The notes under the pieces were generated by a model that worked only from the letters and a program-made list of their open reading frames with translations, searched no databases and had not been told where the DNA came from. A stretch of 49,064 bases of DNA, from positions 1-49,064 of the forward strand of contig JAFGJV010000043.1 in the NCBI GenBank assembly GCA_016928955.1, given 5' to 3'. This stretch comes from Spirochaetales bacterium (GTDB lineage Bacteria > Spirochaetota > Spirochaetia > Treponematales > UBA12059). Numbering within the stretch: the stretch's first letter is position 1; each line of letters starts with the position of its first letter. The position numbers were made by a program, and so were the translations under genes. This document shows positions 40,393 through 49,048 of this stretch, in pieces.

Positions 40393-41400
40393 ATGAGCGA
40401 CCATGATAGGGAGAAAGCCCCCCGGCATCTGGACGGCATGACCGTCACCATTCTGAACATCCTGGCCCTGATCGGGGCCACGGTGGTATTCATCATGGGC
40501 ATGTCCGCCATAGAAACCGGCCGGAACTCCGTGGCCTGGATAGCGGCATCCATAGCCGCCGGCCTTTACCTCTTCCTTGTCGGCCCCGTTTTGTTCGGCG
40601 GCCTCAAGGTCATCAAGCCAAATGAAGCACTGGTGTTCACGCTCCTGGGGCGCTACCACGGCTGCCTGAAGGAAGCTGGCTTCTATTTCATCAACCCGCT
40701 TGCCCAGGCGGTGCGCCCCGTCGGCCAACAAGCCCAGCCCTCACAGGGCGCGGATAAAGCCGCCCAGTCTGCGCGAACGTCCACGGGCAGTATCGGGACC
40801 AAGGCGCCGAACAGGGCGCTGTCGCTCAAGGCCATGACCCTGAGCAACGACAAGCAGAAGGTCAACGACGCTCTGGGCAACCCCATCGTGATAGGCATCG
40901 CGGTTGTCTGGAAGGTGGTCAACCCGACCAAGGCCGTGCTGGACGTGGACGATTATCCCGAATTCCTCTCGATCCAGTGCGACGCGGCCCTGCGCAACAT
41001 CGTGCGGCTCTATCCTTACGATTCGAGCGACGAGGAAGAGGAAAAGTCCCTGCGCGGCTCCAGCCAGGAAGTGGCCAAGCGCCTGCGCGACGAAATCCAC
41101 GCCAAGGTGGATGTAGCGGGCATTGAGATTATAGAGGCCAGGATCACGCACCTGTCCTACGCGCCCGAGATAGCGGCGGCCATGCTCCAGCGCCAGCAGG
41201 CGTCGGCCGTCATAGCCGCCAGGCAGAAAATCGTTGAAGGCGCAGTGGGCATGGTAGAGATGGCGCTGGCCAAGCTGAGCGAGAACAATATCGTCGACCT
41301 GGACGAGGAACGGAAGGCGGCCATGGTCAGCAACCTCCTGGTGGTGCTCTGCTCGAACCGCGACACCCAGCCGGTGGTCAACTCCGGTTCCATCTACTGA
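40393..41400 (+). CDS. SPFH/band 7 membrane protein
   Basis: A 335-residue protein of the SPFH (stomatin/prohibitin/flotillin) family. Two N-terminal membrane helices (about residues 17-38 and 48-70) are followed by [31 protein letters not shown], the classic opening of the SPFH domain. An insert rich in Gln/Ser/Ala (about 105-140) interrupts it. The end carries [37 protein letters not shown], a coiled-coil oligomerisation part. Such proteins form membrane rings or scaffolds and are often co-transcribed with small RHH proteins. GCGAGG lies 6 nt before ATG 40393. It is the first gene of the operon with RHH and ABC-exporter genes. Confidence 0.9.
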   Translation: MSDHDREKAPRHLDGMTVTILNILALIGATVVFIMGMSAIETGRNSVAWIAASIAAGLYLFLVGPVLFGGLKVIKPNEALVFTLLGRYHGCLKEAGFYFINPLAQAVRPVGQQAQPSQGADKAAQSARTSTGSIGTKAPNRALSLKAMTLSNDKQKVNDALGNPIVIGIAVVWKVVNPTKAVLDVDDYPEFLSIQCDAALRNIVRLYPYDSSDEEEEKSLRGSSQEVAKRLRDEIHAKVDVAGIEIIEARITHLSYAPEIAAAMLQRQQASAVIAARQKIVEGAVGMVEMALAKLSENNIVDLDEERKAAMVSNLLVVLCSNRDTQPVVNSGSIY

Positions 41401-41413
41401 AGGCGGCCAGGGC

Positions 41414-41632
41414 GTGGCTGGCGACGGCGACAAGAAACAGGTTCTCCTCAGGCTGTCGCCCGGTTTGTGGCGGGAGCTGGCCGCGTGGGCGGAAGACGAT
41501 TTTCGTTCCATCAACGGCCAGATAGAATACCTCCTGTCGGAGGCGGTAAAGAAGCGGAAAGCGGGCTCGGGCCCGCGGAACTCGGAAAGGGACGCGCGCC
41601 AGGACCAAAGGTCCGGCGCGGACAGGGAGTGA
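41414..41632 (+). CDS. ribbon-helix-helix (Arc-type) DNA-binding protein
   Basis: A 72-residue protein. KKQVLLRLSPGLWRELAAWAEDDF is an Arc/MetJ-type beta-strand plus first helix, and NGQIEYLLSEAVKKRK the second helix. The last 20 residues are polar. RHH dimers insert the paired strands into the major groove. It lies 13 nt after the SPFH gene, opens with GTG, and is followed by the ABC gene at a 4-nt distance. It probably represses the operon at 40303-40321. There is no sign of a toxin partner, so an antitoxin role is less likely. Confidence 0.8.
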   Translation: MAGDGDKKQVLLRLSPGLWRELAAWAEDDFRSINGQIEYLLSEAVKKRKAGSGPRNSERDARQDQRSGADRE

Positions 41633-41636
41633 ACGC

Positions 41637-42380
41637 ATGATAGAACTCAGTCGGGTATCTAAATCCTACGCCAAAAGCGGCGTCAAGGCCGTGAACGACG
41701 CGGACGTGACGGTCAAAAACGGCGAGATTTTCGGGTTTCTCGGCCCGAACGGGGCCGGCAAGACGACCACCATCAAGCTGATGACCGGCGTGCTCAAGCC
41801 GGACTCGGGCACCGTGTCCATAGACGGCATAGACATGGCCGAGCGGGCCCTGGACGCCAAGCGCCGCTTTGGCTACGTGACCGACAATCCGGAACTCTTC
41901 GCGCGCCTCAAGGCGTCGGAATACCTGAACTTTGTGGCAGACGTGTACGGCGTGGACACGGCGGACCGCAGGGAGCGCGTTGAGCGCTACGCTAGCCTCT
42001 TCGAGATCAAGGACGTGCTCAACGCGTCCATAGGCAGTTACAGCCACGGCATGAAGCAGAAGCTCCTGGTCACGGCCAGCCTGGTCCACGACCCGGACAA
42101 CTGGATACTGGACGAGCCCATGGTCGGCCTGGACCCCCGCTCGTCGTTCAACCTCAAGGAGCTGATGCGGGAGCGGGCCGCCGCCGGCAAGACGGTCTTC
42201 TTCTCCACGCACGTGATGGAAGTCGCCGAGCGCCTCTGCGACCGGCTGTCCATCATAAACAAGGGCGCCATCCTGTTCACGGGCACCCTGGCCGAGCTCA
42301 AGACCAGGGGCGGCTCGGACTCCTCTCTGGAGAAACTGTTCCTTGAGCTGGTGGACGACAAGGAGGAGGCGAAGGCATGA
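41637..42380 (+). CDS. ABC transporter ATP-binding protein
   Basis: A 247-residue ATPase subunit of an ABC-2-type exporter. Walker A is GPNGAGKT at 36-43, the signature YSHGMKQK near 136 (an SGGQ variant with H), and Walker B WILDEPMVGLDP. FSTHVMEVAERLCDR is the switch region. A GGGAG site lies before ATG 41637 and the gene overlaps the permease by 4 nt. It powers export of an unknown substrate. The downstream permease fixes the system as a two-gene exporter. Confidence 0.93.
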   Translation: MIELSRVSKSYAKSGVKAVNDADVTVKNGEIFGFLGPNGAGKTTTIKLMTGVLKPDSGTVSIDGIDMAERALDAKRRFGYVTDNPELFARLKASEYLNFVADVYGVDTADRRERVERYASLFEIKDVLNASIGSYSHGMKQKLLVTASLVHDPDNWILDEPMVGLDPRSSFNLKELMRERAAAGKTVFFSTHVMEVAERLCDRLSIINKGAILFTGTLAELKTRGGSDSSLEKLFLELVDDKEEAKA

Positions 42381-44062
42381 AGGTATATTTCAGCCTAGCC
42401 GCCTTGTACATCCGGAGCTTCTACAACCTGCCGGGAAAAAGGGCGCCGGGAGCCAAGCTGGACGGCAAGAAAATCGGCAAGCTCGTGGGCATGACCGTGC
42501 TGGTGCTGTTCCTGCTGGCCAACCTGGGCGTCATGTTCGTCGGACTGAACCTGGGGCTGTACGAGTCGCTGGCGTCAGTGGGCATGCAGGGCATGCTCCT
42601 CCTCAACGCCGTGGTCATGGCCACGGTCATGACCCTGATCATCGGCTTCCTCACCTCCCTGTCCACCTACTACCTCAACGACATGGAGCTCCAGCTTCTG
42701 GCCATGCCGATCAAGCCCAGGGCCTTGTTCGCCGCCAAGTTCACGGCCGTATACGTGTCGGAAGCCATCTTCTCGCTCTTCTTCATCCTGTCAGCCATGG
42801 TGATATTCGGGATCAAGGAGCAGCCCCACCCGCTTATGTACCTGTGGGGAACCCTTGCGGCGTTCCTGGTGCCCATTCCCGCCCTGGCCGCGTGCTACTT
42901 CGTGCAGGTGCCCCTTTTGAGCGTGGCCCGCTTCCTCAAAAACCGGCAGACCATACTGCTGGTCGGCGGCGTCCTGGGCCTGGCCATGGGCCTGGGCTTC
43001 AACCTGTACTACCAGACCATGTTCAGCCGCCTGGCCACCGACCCGGCCTGGATAGCCCAGAACATGGCAGGCCCCGAGTCCCTGGTTGCCCAGGCCGGCC
43101 GCGCCTGGCCCCCGGCCTATCTTGCCTGGAAGGCCATGAGCCAGCCCGCCTCGGCCCAGGCAGCGCTGTCCCTGCTGGGCATGGCCGCGTTCTGCCTGTC
43201 CTTCCTGGCGGCCGCGGTTCTGGTATTGTCAGGCGCCTACGCCAAAAGCCTTGTCGGCTTCAACGAGGTCAGGCTGCGCCGCCTGGGCGCCCGGACGGGC
43301 GAGTACCTGGACAGGAACCTGCGCAGGGGCCATGCCTTTGGCACGCTGGTGCTACGGGAGGTGCGCATGATGAACCGCGAGCCCATGTACCTGCTCAACG
43401 GTCCCTTCATTATCGTGCTCATGCCCGTGATCTTTGGCATCATGCTGGCCGCGCAAAAGGACGCGTTCCTATCCGACCCGGACATGGCAGGGCTCCTTGC
43501 CCTGCTCCAGAGCGGCGGCGGAGCGGTGATAGCCGGCCTGGCGGGAGCCTTCCTGGGCTCGGGCACAAGCATCACCTGTACGGCGGTGTCGCGGGACGCA
43601 AAAGCCCTGCCCTACATCAAGAGCCTGCCCATCAAAGCCGGCAGGTATTTCCTGGCCAAGCTGGCGCACGGCCTGATATTCGGCGTCTTCGGGGCCGTGG
43701 CCGGGGTAGGACTCCTCACCTGGGCACTCGGGCTTGGCGCCTCTGACGCCGCCGCCGGACTTGCCATGGCGCTCGGCCTTTCGGCCTTGGTGAACATGGC
43801 GGGCCTCTGGCTGGACACGGCCAATCCGCGCCTCAAGTGGGACAATCCCATGGCGGCGCTCAAGCAGAATCCCAACTCGGTCATCATGATCCTGGGAACC
43901 ATGGGCCTGATCGGCGGCGCGGGCTACCTGGCCTTCAGCCAGGGCCTGTCATCGTGGCAGGCGGCCGCCTGGTTCGGCCTGGTGCCCGGCGTGGCCTTTG
44001 CCGCCTTGCTGGCCGCCTTCCCGGCCTACGCCGAGCGACGCCTGGCGGCCATGGAAGTATGA
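42377..44062 (+). CDS. ABC-2-type transporter permease
   Basis: A 561-residue membrane protein with about a dozen hydrophobic segments in two halves (residues 35-270 and 330-555), joined by a cytoplasmic loop (ARTGEYLDRNLRRGHAFG...LREVRMMNREPMYLLNG). It looks like a fused pair of ABC-2 permease modules, as in large lantibiotic- or lipid-type exporters. The start ATG 42377 overlaps the ATPase stop (ATGA). The transported substrate is unknown. The operon's SPFH protein suggests a role in membrane organisation or in defence against a membrane-active compound. That is inference. Confidence 0.85.
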   Translation: MKVYFSLAALYIRSFYNLPGKRAPGAKLDGKKIGKLVGMTVLVLFLLANLGVMFVGLNLGLYESLASVGMQGMLLLNAVVMATVMTLIIGFLTSLSTYYLNDMELQLLAMPIKPRALFAAKFTAVYVSEAIFSLFFILSAMVIFGIKEQPHPLMYLWGTLAAFLVPIPALAACYFVQVPLLSVARFLKNRQTILLVGGVLGLAMGLGFNLYYQTMFSRLATDPAWIAQNMAGPESLVAQAGRAWPPAYLAWKAMSQPASAQAALSLLGMAAFCLSFLAAAVLVLSGAYAKSLVGFNEVRLRRLGARTGEYLDRNLRRGHAFGTLVLREVRMMNREPMYLLNGPFIIVLMPVIFGIMLAAQKDAFLSDPDMAGLLALLQSGGGAVIAGLAGAFLGSGTSITCTAVSRDAKALPYIKSLPIKAGRYFLAKLAHGLIFGVFGAVAGVGLLTWALGLGASDAAAGLAMALGLSALVNMAGLWLDTANPRLKWDNPMAALKQNPNSVIMILGTMGLIGGAGYLAFSQGLSSWQAAAWFGLVPGVAFAALLAAFPAYAERRLAAMEV

Positions 44063-44076
44063 TGTCCTTCTGAACA

Positions 44077-44112
44077 AACCGGGCCGGGCGGCCCTTGGTC
44101 GTCCGGCCCGTT
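44077..44112 (+). terminator. hairpin after the ABC operon
   Basis: GGGCCGG (44081-44087) and CCGGCCC (44103-44109), with AAC and GTT extending the stem around a bulged C. The 15-nt loop holds the -35 box of the next gene. There is no long T-tract. Confidence 0.5.
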
Positions 44113-44124
44113 CCGTTCTATACT
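44095..44124 (+). promoter_or_regulatory. promoter of the YgiQ-family gene
   Basis: TTGGTC at 44095-44100, an 18-nt spacer and TATACT at 44119-44124, 8 nt before ATG 44133. No Shine-Dalgarno sequence is present, which implies a leaderless transcript. Confidence 0.55.
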
Positions 44125-44132
44125 ACCCGTCT

Positions 44133-45992
44133 ATGCCCTTCCTGCCCACCACCCGCTCGGACATGAAAGCGCGCGGCCTGTCCGAGCTGGACTTTGTCCT
44201 GGTCACGGGCGACGCGTACGTGGACCACTCGTCCTTCGGCGCGGCGCTGATAGCCCGGCTCCTGGAATCCGAGGGCTATTCCACCGGCATCATAGCCAGG
44301 CCGGACCCGCGGGGTCCCGAGGCGTTCCGCGCTTTGGGCAGGCCGCGCCTGGCCTTCCTGATTACCGGCGGGGCGCTGGACTCCATGGTCTGCTCGTACA
44401 CGGCCAACCGCAAGCCCCGCTCGGAGGACGAATACGCGCCCGGGGGCAACCCTAGCCTGTGCAGGTCAGCAGACGGCTCCATCGTCGTCCATGAAGTGAA
44501 CGGCAAGCCAGCCAAGGCCAGGCCGGACCGCACCGTCATCGCGTACGCCGCCCGGTGCAGGGAAGCGTTCAAGGGCGTACCCATAATCTGCGGCGGTCTG
44601 GAAGCGTCGCTCCGCAGGCTGTCCCATTACGATTACCTGTCCGACTCCGTCCGCAAGCCGATCATCCTGGACGCCAAGGCCGACCTGGTGGTGTACGGCA
44701 TGGGCGAGCGCGCCATCCTGGACGCCGCCGGGCGCCTTAAGCGGGCAGCCGTTGAGGGAAGCGACGCCCGGCTGGCCCTGCGCGGCATCCGCGGCACGGT
44801 GTGGCGCTGTTCCAAGGCGGCCGAGGTGCCGGACGGCGCGGTGTTCCTTCCGCCCCACGACCAGGCTGCCGCCGACCGCGTCGTATTCGCCAAAGCCTTT
44901 GCCGAGCAGTACCGCAACACCGACCCAGGCACGGCCGCTGTACTGGCAGAGGAAGCGGCCGGCCAGTACGCGGTCCAGGAACCGCCGGCGCCCCCCTTGA
45001 GCCGTGCGGAGCTGGACAGGCTCTACGCCCTGCCCTTCATGCGCGCCTGGCATCCTGAATACGACACGTCGGGCGGCGTTCCGGCCTTTCAGGAAGTCCG
45101 CTTTTCCCTGACATCCAGCCGGGGCTGTTACGGCGCCTGCTCGTTCTGCGCCCTGGCCTTCCACCAAGGCCGCATCGTGTCGTCGCGATCCAAGGAGTCG
45201 CTCGTAGCGGAAGCCAACATCCTCAAAGCCCAGCCGGGCTTCAAAGGCTACATCCATGACGTGGGCGGGCCCACGGCCAATTTCCGCGGCCCCGCGTGCA
45301 AGCGCCAGAAAGCCGGCTCGGCCTGCGTGGACCGCCGCTGCCTGGTCCCGGAGCCCTGCCCGTCGCTGGAGGTCAGCCACCGCGACTATCTGGACGTGCT
45401 CAGAGCCCTGCGCTCGCTGGCCGGCGTCAAGAAGGTGTTCGTGCGCTCGGGCATACGCTTTGACTATGTCATGGCGGATACGGACGACGCTTTTGTCCGC
45501 GAGCTGGCGGCGCACCATGTGTCGGGCCAGCTCAAAGTGGCTCCGGAGCACGCCTCGGACAGGGTCCTGGCCCTGATGGGCAAGCCGCCCCACCGCGTGT
45601 ACGACGCCTTTGCCCGCCGCTGGGCGGACATCAACCGCGACCTGGGCCTCAAGCAATTTCTGGTGCCGTATTTCATAGCGTCGCACCCAGGCTCCACCCT
45701 AGAAGACGCCATACTCCTGGCCGAGTACTTGCGGGACTCGGGCTTTGTCCCGGACCAGGTGCAGGATTTCTATCCCACCCCCGGCACCCTGGCCACCGCC
45801 ATGTACCACACCGGCCTGGACCCCCTGACCATGCAGCCTGTGTATGTTGCCAAGGGCGCCCATGAACGGGCCCTGCAGCGCGCGCTCATGCAGTTTGACC
45901 GGCCGTACAACAGGGACCTGGTGGTGGAAGCGCTCAAGGCCGCCGGACGCACGGACCTCATAGGCCGAGGCCCCAAATGCCTGGTGCGCTGA
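44133..45992 (+). CDS. YgiQ family radical SAM protein
   Basis: A 619-residue UPF0313/YgiQ protein. The opening FLPTTRSDMKARGLSELDFVLVTGDAYVDHSSFG is diagnostic and fixes the start at 44133. The radical-SAM site is C332-C336-C339 (CYGACSFC), and KRQKAGSACVDRRCLVPEPC gives additional cysteines, as in other family members. It binds a [4Fe-4S] cluster and SAM. Function and substrate are not known for this family. It is shorter than E. coli YgiQ (about 740) because the C-terminal extension is absent. The frame runs further upstream (43998), but only through the ABC permease end and the promoter. Confidence 0.93.
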   Translation: MPFLPTTRSDMKARGLSELDFVLVTGDAYVDHSSFGAALIARLLESEGYSTGIIARPDPRGPEAFRALGRPRLAFLITGGALDSMVCSYTANRKPRSEDEYAPGGNPSLCRSADGSIVVHEVNGKPAKARPDRTVIAYAARCREAFKGVPIICGGLEASLRRLSHYDYLSDSVRKPIILDAKADLVVYGMGERAILDAAGRLKRAAVEGSDARLALRGIRGTVWRCSKAAEVPDGAVFLPPHDQAAADRVVFAKAFAEQYRNTDPGTAAVLAEEAAGQYAVQEPPAPPLSRAELDRLYALPFMRAWHPEYDTSGGVPAFQEVRFSLTSSRGCYGACSFCALAFHQGRIVSSRSKESLVAEANILKAQPGFKGYIHDVGGPTANFRGPACKRQKAGSACVDRRCLVPEPCPSLEVSHRDYLDVLRALRSLAGVKKVFVRSGIRFDYVMADTDDAFVRELAAHHVSGQLKVAPEHASDRVLALMGKPPHRVYDAFARRWADINRDLGLKQFLVPYFIASHPGSTLEDAILLAEYLRDSGFVPDQVQDFYPTPGTLATAMYHTGLDPLTMQPVYVAKGAHERALQRALMQFDRPYNRDLVVEALKAAGRTDLIGRGPKCLVR

Positions 45993-46019
45993 CGGAAACG
46001 GCCCCGGCGCTTCGTAACA

Positions 46020-46049
46020 TTGTCGATCCGGCGGCGTTTGCGATATAGT
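46020..46049 (+). promoter_or_regulatory. promoter of the M16 peptidase gene
   Basis: TTGTCG at 46020-46025, an 18-nt spacer and TATAGT at 46044-46049, about 44 nt before the start, with a GAGGAG ribosome binding site in between. Confidence 0.5.
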
Positions 46050-46092
46050 CATCCACGGCGGCGCTCGCCGCTACCCCGATAGAGGAGCATTC

Positions 46093-48954
46093 ATGAAATT
46101 TATGCGACGAACCACCCTGGCCGCCGTCACCCTGGCGCTGGCCGTTGCCTTCCTGGGCCTGTCCTGCGTCGGAACCCCGCGGGCCGCCGTCACCGGCCTG
46201 CCCGGCGGCTCATCCTACGAGCTGGACGACCCCCTTCCCCTGGCCCCCGAACTGATCAAGGGGACGCTGGACAACGGACTGACCTATTACGTCAGGGCCA
46301 ACGGCAATCCCGGCGGCCGGGTAACCATGTACCTGGTGGTGGCCGGCGGCTCGTCCGAGCAGACCGACGACGAGTCGGGCTATGCCCACTTTGTGGAACA
46401 CATGGCCTTCAACGGCACGGCCAGTTTCCCGGAAAACGAGCTGGTCAGCTACCTGCGCTCCATAGGCATGGAATTCGGGGCTGAGGTCAACGCGTACACG
46501 GCCCTTGAGGAAACCCTGTACAGCCTGGAAATGCCCACGGACGACCCCGCCCATTTCGACACGGGACTCAAGGTGCTCAGGGAATGGGCCACGGCCATAA
46601 GTTTTGATCCCGTTGAGGTTGAGAAGGAAAAGGGCGTCATCCTGGAAGAGATGCGCCTGGGCCTGGGTCCCGAGGACGCCGCCCGCAAGGCCGAGTTGCC
46701 CGTCCTCTTGGCCGGCTCCCGCCAGGCCACGCGCGAGCCCATAGGCACCGAAGCGTCCGTCCGGGCGGCCACCGCGGAAGGGCTCAAGGCTTTTTACGAG
46801 CGCACGTACCGGCCCGAGCGCATGGCCGTCATGATCGTGGGCGACGTGATGCCCGCGGACGCCAGGGCTGCCATCGAGCGGGAATTCTCCTTCCCGTCGC
46901 GTGACGGCAAGACGCTCCCCCGCCCCCTGCATCCGGTAACGCCCACAAGCGACCTGAGCTTTGTGGCAAGTTTCCATCCCGACTTCGACACCTCGGTCGT
47001 CTTCTACGAAAAAATCGTCCAGCTGCATCCAGACAGGACCGTGGGCGAGTACATAGACTGGCTCACCAAGCGCATAGCCGCCGAGGCGGTCCGCCTGCGC
47101 CTTTCAGACCTGACGCGGGCCGGCGGCAAAGCCTGGAACGACGCGTATTTTGACAACGACTATTTCTACGGCTACACGCGGCTCTTTGCCTTTTCCCTGT
47201 CGGCGGCTCCGGGCAAGGAGCTGGCCGCCTTCTCCGACCTGGCCACCGAGGTAGAGCGCATCCGCCGCCACGGCTTCACGGACAGCGAGTTCAAGCGCAC
47301 GATGGATACCTACCGCCGATGGCTGTCCAGCTTGACCCCGGAGGACCAGGACATCAAGAGCTGGACCTTTGCGGACGAGTACGTGCGCAATTTCATGTAC
47401 GACGAGCCGGTGCCCGGCATCGTCAACGAGCGGGTGTACATACGCGACACCCTGGACGCCTTGACCATAGATGACCTGAACGACGCGGCGCGTTTCATCC
47501 TGGCGGAGGACGAAGGTTTTGTGGCCGTCCGCGCCAAGGCCCAGGCTGCCGACGGCTCTATCCGGGAAGAAAATTTCGAAGCCGTGCTGGAAGCGGCGCG
47601 GGCCAGCCAGCTAGAGGCCCTGGTGTCGTCCGAAACGTCGGGAGGCGGTCTCTTTGACGGCGAGCCCGAGGGCGGGTCCATCGTGTCCGAGAGCCAGCTC
47701 CCCAACAACGTGACCAGGCTCGAGCTGTCCAACGGAGCCCAGGTGCTCCTTAAGCCCACGAGCTACGACAACAATTCCATCAGTTTTGCCGCCTGGTCCC
47801 TGGGCGGCTACTCGGCCCTGCCCCTGGGCGACTATTACGCGGCCGTATTCGGTCCTACCCTGCTGGGCGCCGCCGGACTTGGCCCCATGGACGCCCTGCG
47901 CCTGGAGGAGGAGACGGCCCTGTCCGAGGTCGGCCTTGCCTGGAGCATAGGGGAAAACGGCGAGAGCATGTCGGGCAAATCGTCCACGGCCGACCTGAAA
48001 ACCCTGCTCAGGCTGGCATACCTGACCGCCGCCGAGCCCGGCCAGGACGTATCCGCCTTCAACCAGTTGCGGGACCGCCTGGCCGCCCAGGTGGGGCCCT
48101 ACGCCCAAGACCCGACCTACCGTTTTGAGACCGCCTGGAGCGCCCACCTGTTCGGGGACAATCCCCGGACCGCGCCCCTCAGCGCGGCCGACATCAAGGC
48201 GCTGACCCTGGATCAGGTAGCCGAGGTGGCCAGGGGCGCCCTGGCGGCCGCATCCGACTTTACCTACGTGCTGGTAGGCGACTTCTCCCTGGACGAGGCC
48301 AAGGCTCTTTCCGCCCGGTACCTGGGTGCCATACCGGCCGGTTCGTCCAACGCCACGGGCTGGGTCTCACCGCTCAAGCCGCGTTCTGAGGGAGCCGCCA
48401 GGCAGGATTACGCCTACGGCAAGGAAGACCGCGCCACCGTCAAGATGATATGGGCAGCTGAAACGCCCTGGACCTGGGAACGCGAAACGTCCATGGAGCT
48501 TCTGTCCGCGGCGCTGAACAACCGCCTGCTGGACGCCATCCGCGAGGATCTTGGCGGCACGTACGTGGTGTCCGTGCAGGGAGCCTTTGCCCACATCCCC
48601 GTTCCCCAGTACGCGCTTATTGTATCCTTTGATTGCGACCCTGACCGGGTGGACGAGCTGGTGGCGGAAGTCCAGGCGGAGATCGCCGCCTTTGCCGCCG
48701 GCGCCACTGATCCCAAATACATCCAGCAGATCCAGGCGGCCGCTCAGCGCGAATACGACGGCACCCTGCGCACCAACCAGTTCTGGGTACGCAACCTGGC
48801 GTCCGCGGTGGCCAACAAGCTGGACTTCGAGATCCTTGGCCGGGCCAGGCGCAAGATGGAGCTTGCGGACGCATCCAACCTGGTTGCCCTTGCTGGGGAG
48901 CTCCTCGACCCGTCCCGCTCCTTTGTGTACGTGCTCTTGCCGGAAGCCCGCTGA
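46093..48954 (+). CDS. M16 family zinc metallopeptidase lipoprotein (PqqL/pitrilysin type)
   Basis: A 953-residue exported peptidase. The lipobox FLGLSCVG puts the lipid anchor near residue 25. The inverted zinc motif is H99-F-V-E102-H103, with the third ligand E179 exactly 76 residues after H103 (EVEKEKGVILEEM). The N-terminal half also carries ALEETLYSLEMP. The C-terminal half lacks a second motif, as usual for the non-catalytic module of fused M16 enzymes. It degrades peptides in the periplasm or at the outer membrane. GAGGAG precedes ATG 46093. The compound hairpin repeat begins 22 nt after its stop. Confidence 0.92.
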   Translation: MKFMRRTTLAAVTLALAVAFLGLSCVGTPRAAVTGLPGGSSYELDDPLPLAPELIKGTLDNGLTYYVRANGNPGGRVTMYLVVAGGSSEQTDDESGYAHFVEHMAFNGTASFPENELVSYLRSIGMEFGAEVNAYTALEETLYSLEMPTDDPAHFDTGLKVLREWATAISFDPVEVEKEKGVILEEMRLGLGPEDAARKAELPVLLAGSRQATREPIGTEASVRAATAEGLKAFYERTYRPERMAVMIVGDVMPADARAAIEREFSFPSRDGKTLPRPLHPVTPTSDLSFVASFHPDFDTSVVFYEKIVQLHPDRTVGEYIDWLTKRIAAEAVRLRLSDLTRAGGKAWNDAYFDNDYFYGYTRLFAFSLSAAPGKELAAFSDLATEVERIRRHGFTDSEFKRTMDTYRRWLSSLTPEDQDIKSWTFADEYVRNFMYDEPVPGIVNERVYIRDTLDALTIDDLNDAARFILAEDEGFVAVRAKAQAADGSIREENFEAVLEAARASQLEALVSSETSGGGLFDGEPEGGSIVSESQLPNNVTRLELSNGAQVLLKPTSYDNNSISFAAWSLGGYSALPLGDYYAAVFGPTLLGAAGLGPMDALRLEEETALSEVGLAWSIGENGESMSGKSSTADLKTLLRLAYLTAAEPGQDVSAFNQLRDRLAAQVGPYAQDPTYRFETAWSAHLFGDNPRTAPLSAADIKALTLDQVAEVARGALAAASDFTYVLVGDFSLDEAKALSARYLGAIPAGSSNATGWVSPLKPRSEGAARQDYAYGKEDRATVKMIWAAETPWTWERETSMELLSAALNNRLLDAIREDLGGTYVVSVQGAFAHIPVPQYALIVSFDCDPDRVDELVAEVQAEIAAFAAGATDPKYIQQIQAAAQREYDGTLRTNQFWVRNLASAVANKLDFEILGRARRKMELADASNLVALAGELLDPSRSFVYVLLPEAR

Positions 48955-48976
48955 GTACCGTAGCCAGAAAAATAAT

Positions 48977-49016
48977 AGGGAACCTCTAAAAACCTCATGG
49001 TTATTAGAGGTTCCCT
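48977..49016. repeat. GGGAACC-type hairpin repeat, copy 6
   Basis: AGGGAACCTCTAAAAACC and GGTTATTAGAGGTTCCCT around TCAT, 22 nt after the peptidase stop. It is followed without a gap by the 20-bp palindrome. It is identical at 39 of 40 positions to the reverse complement of 32323-32362. Confidence 0.95.
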
Positions 49017-49036
49017 GCGTTTTCGGCCGAAAACGC
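49017..49036. repeat. perfect 20-bp palindrome, second copy
   Basis: The same 20-mer as at 32303-32322, in the same place relative to the adjoining hairpin. Confidence 0.95.
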
Positions 49037-49048
49037 TCGGTTTTTTAA

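Noticed and set aside
41414-41632. RHH protein as antitoxin of a toxin pair
   Set aside because: There is no toxin-like partner. The flanking genes are SPFH and ABC, and an operator for autoregulation is visible instead.
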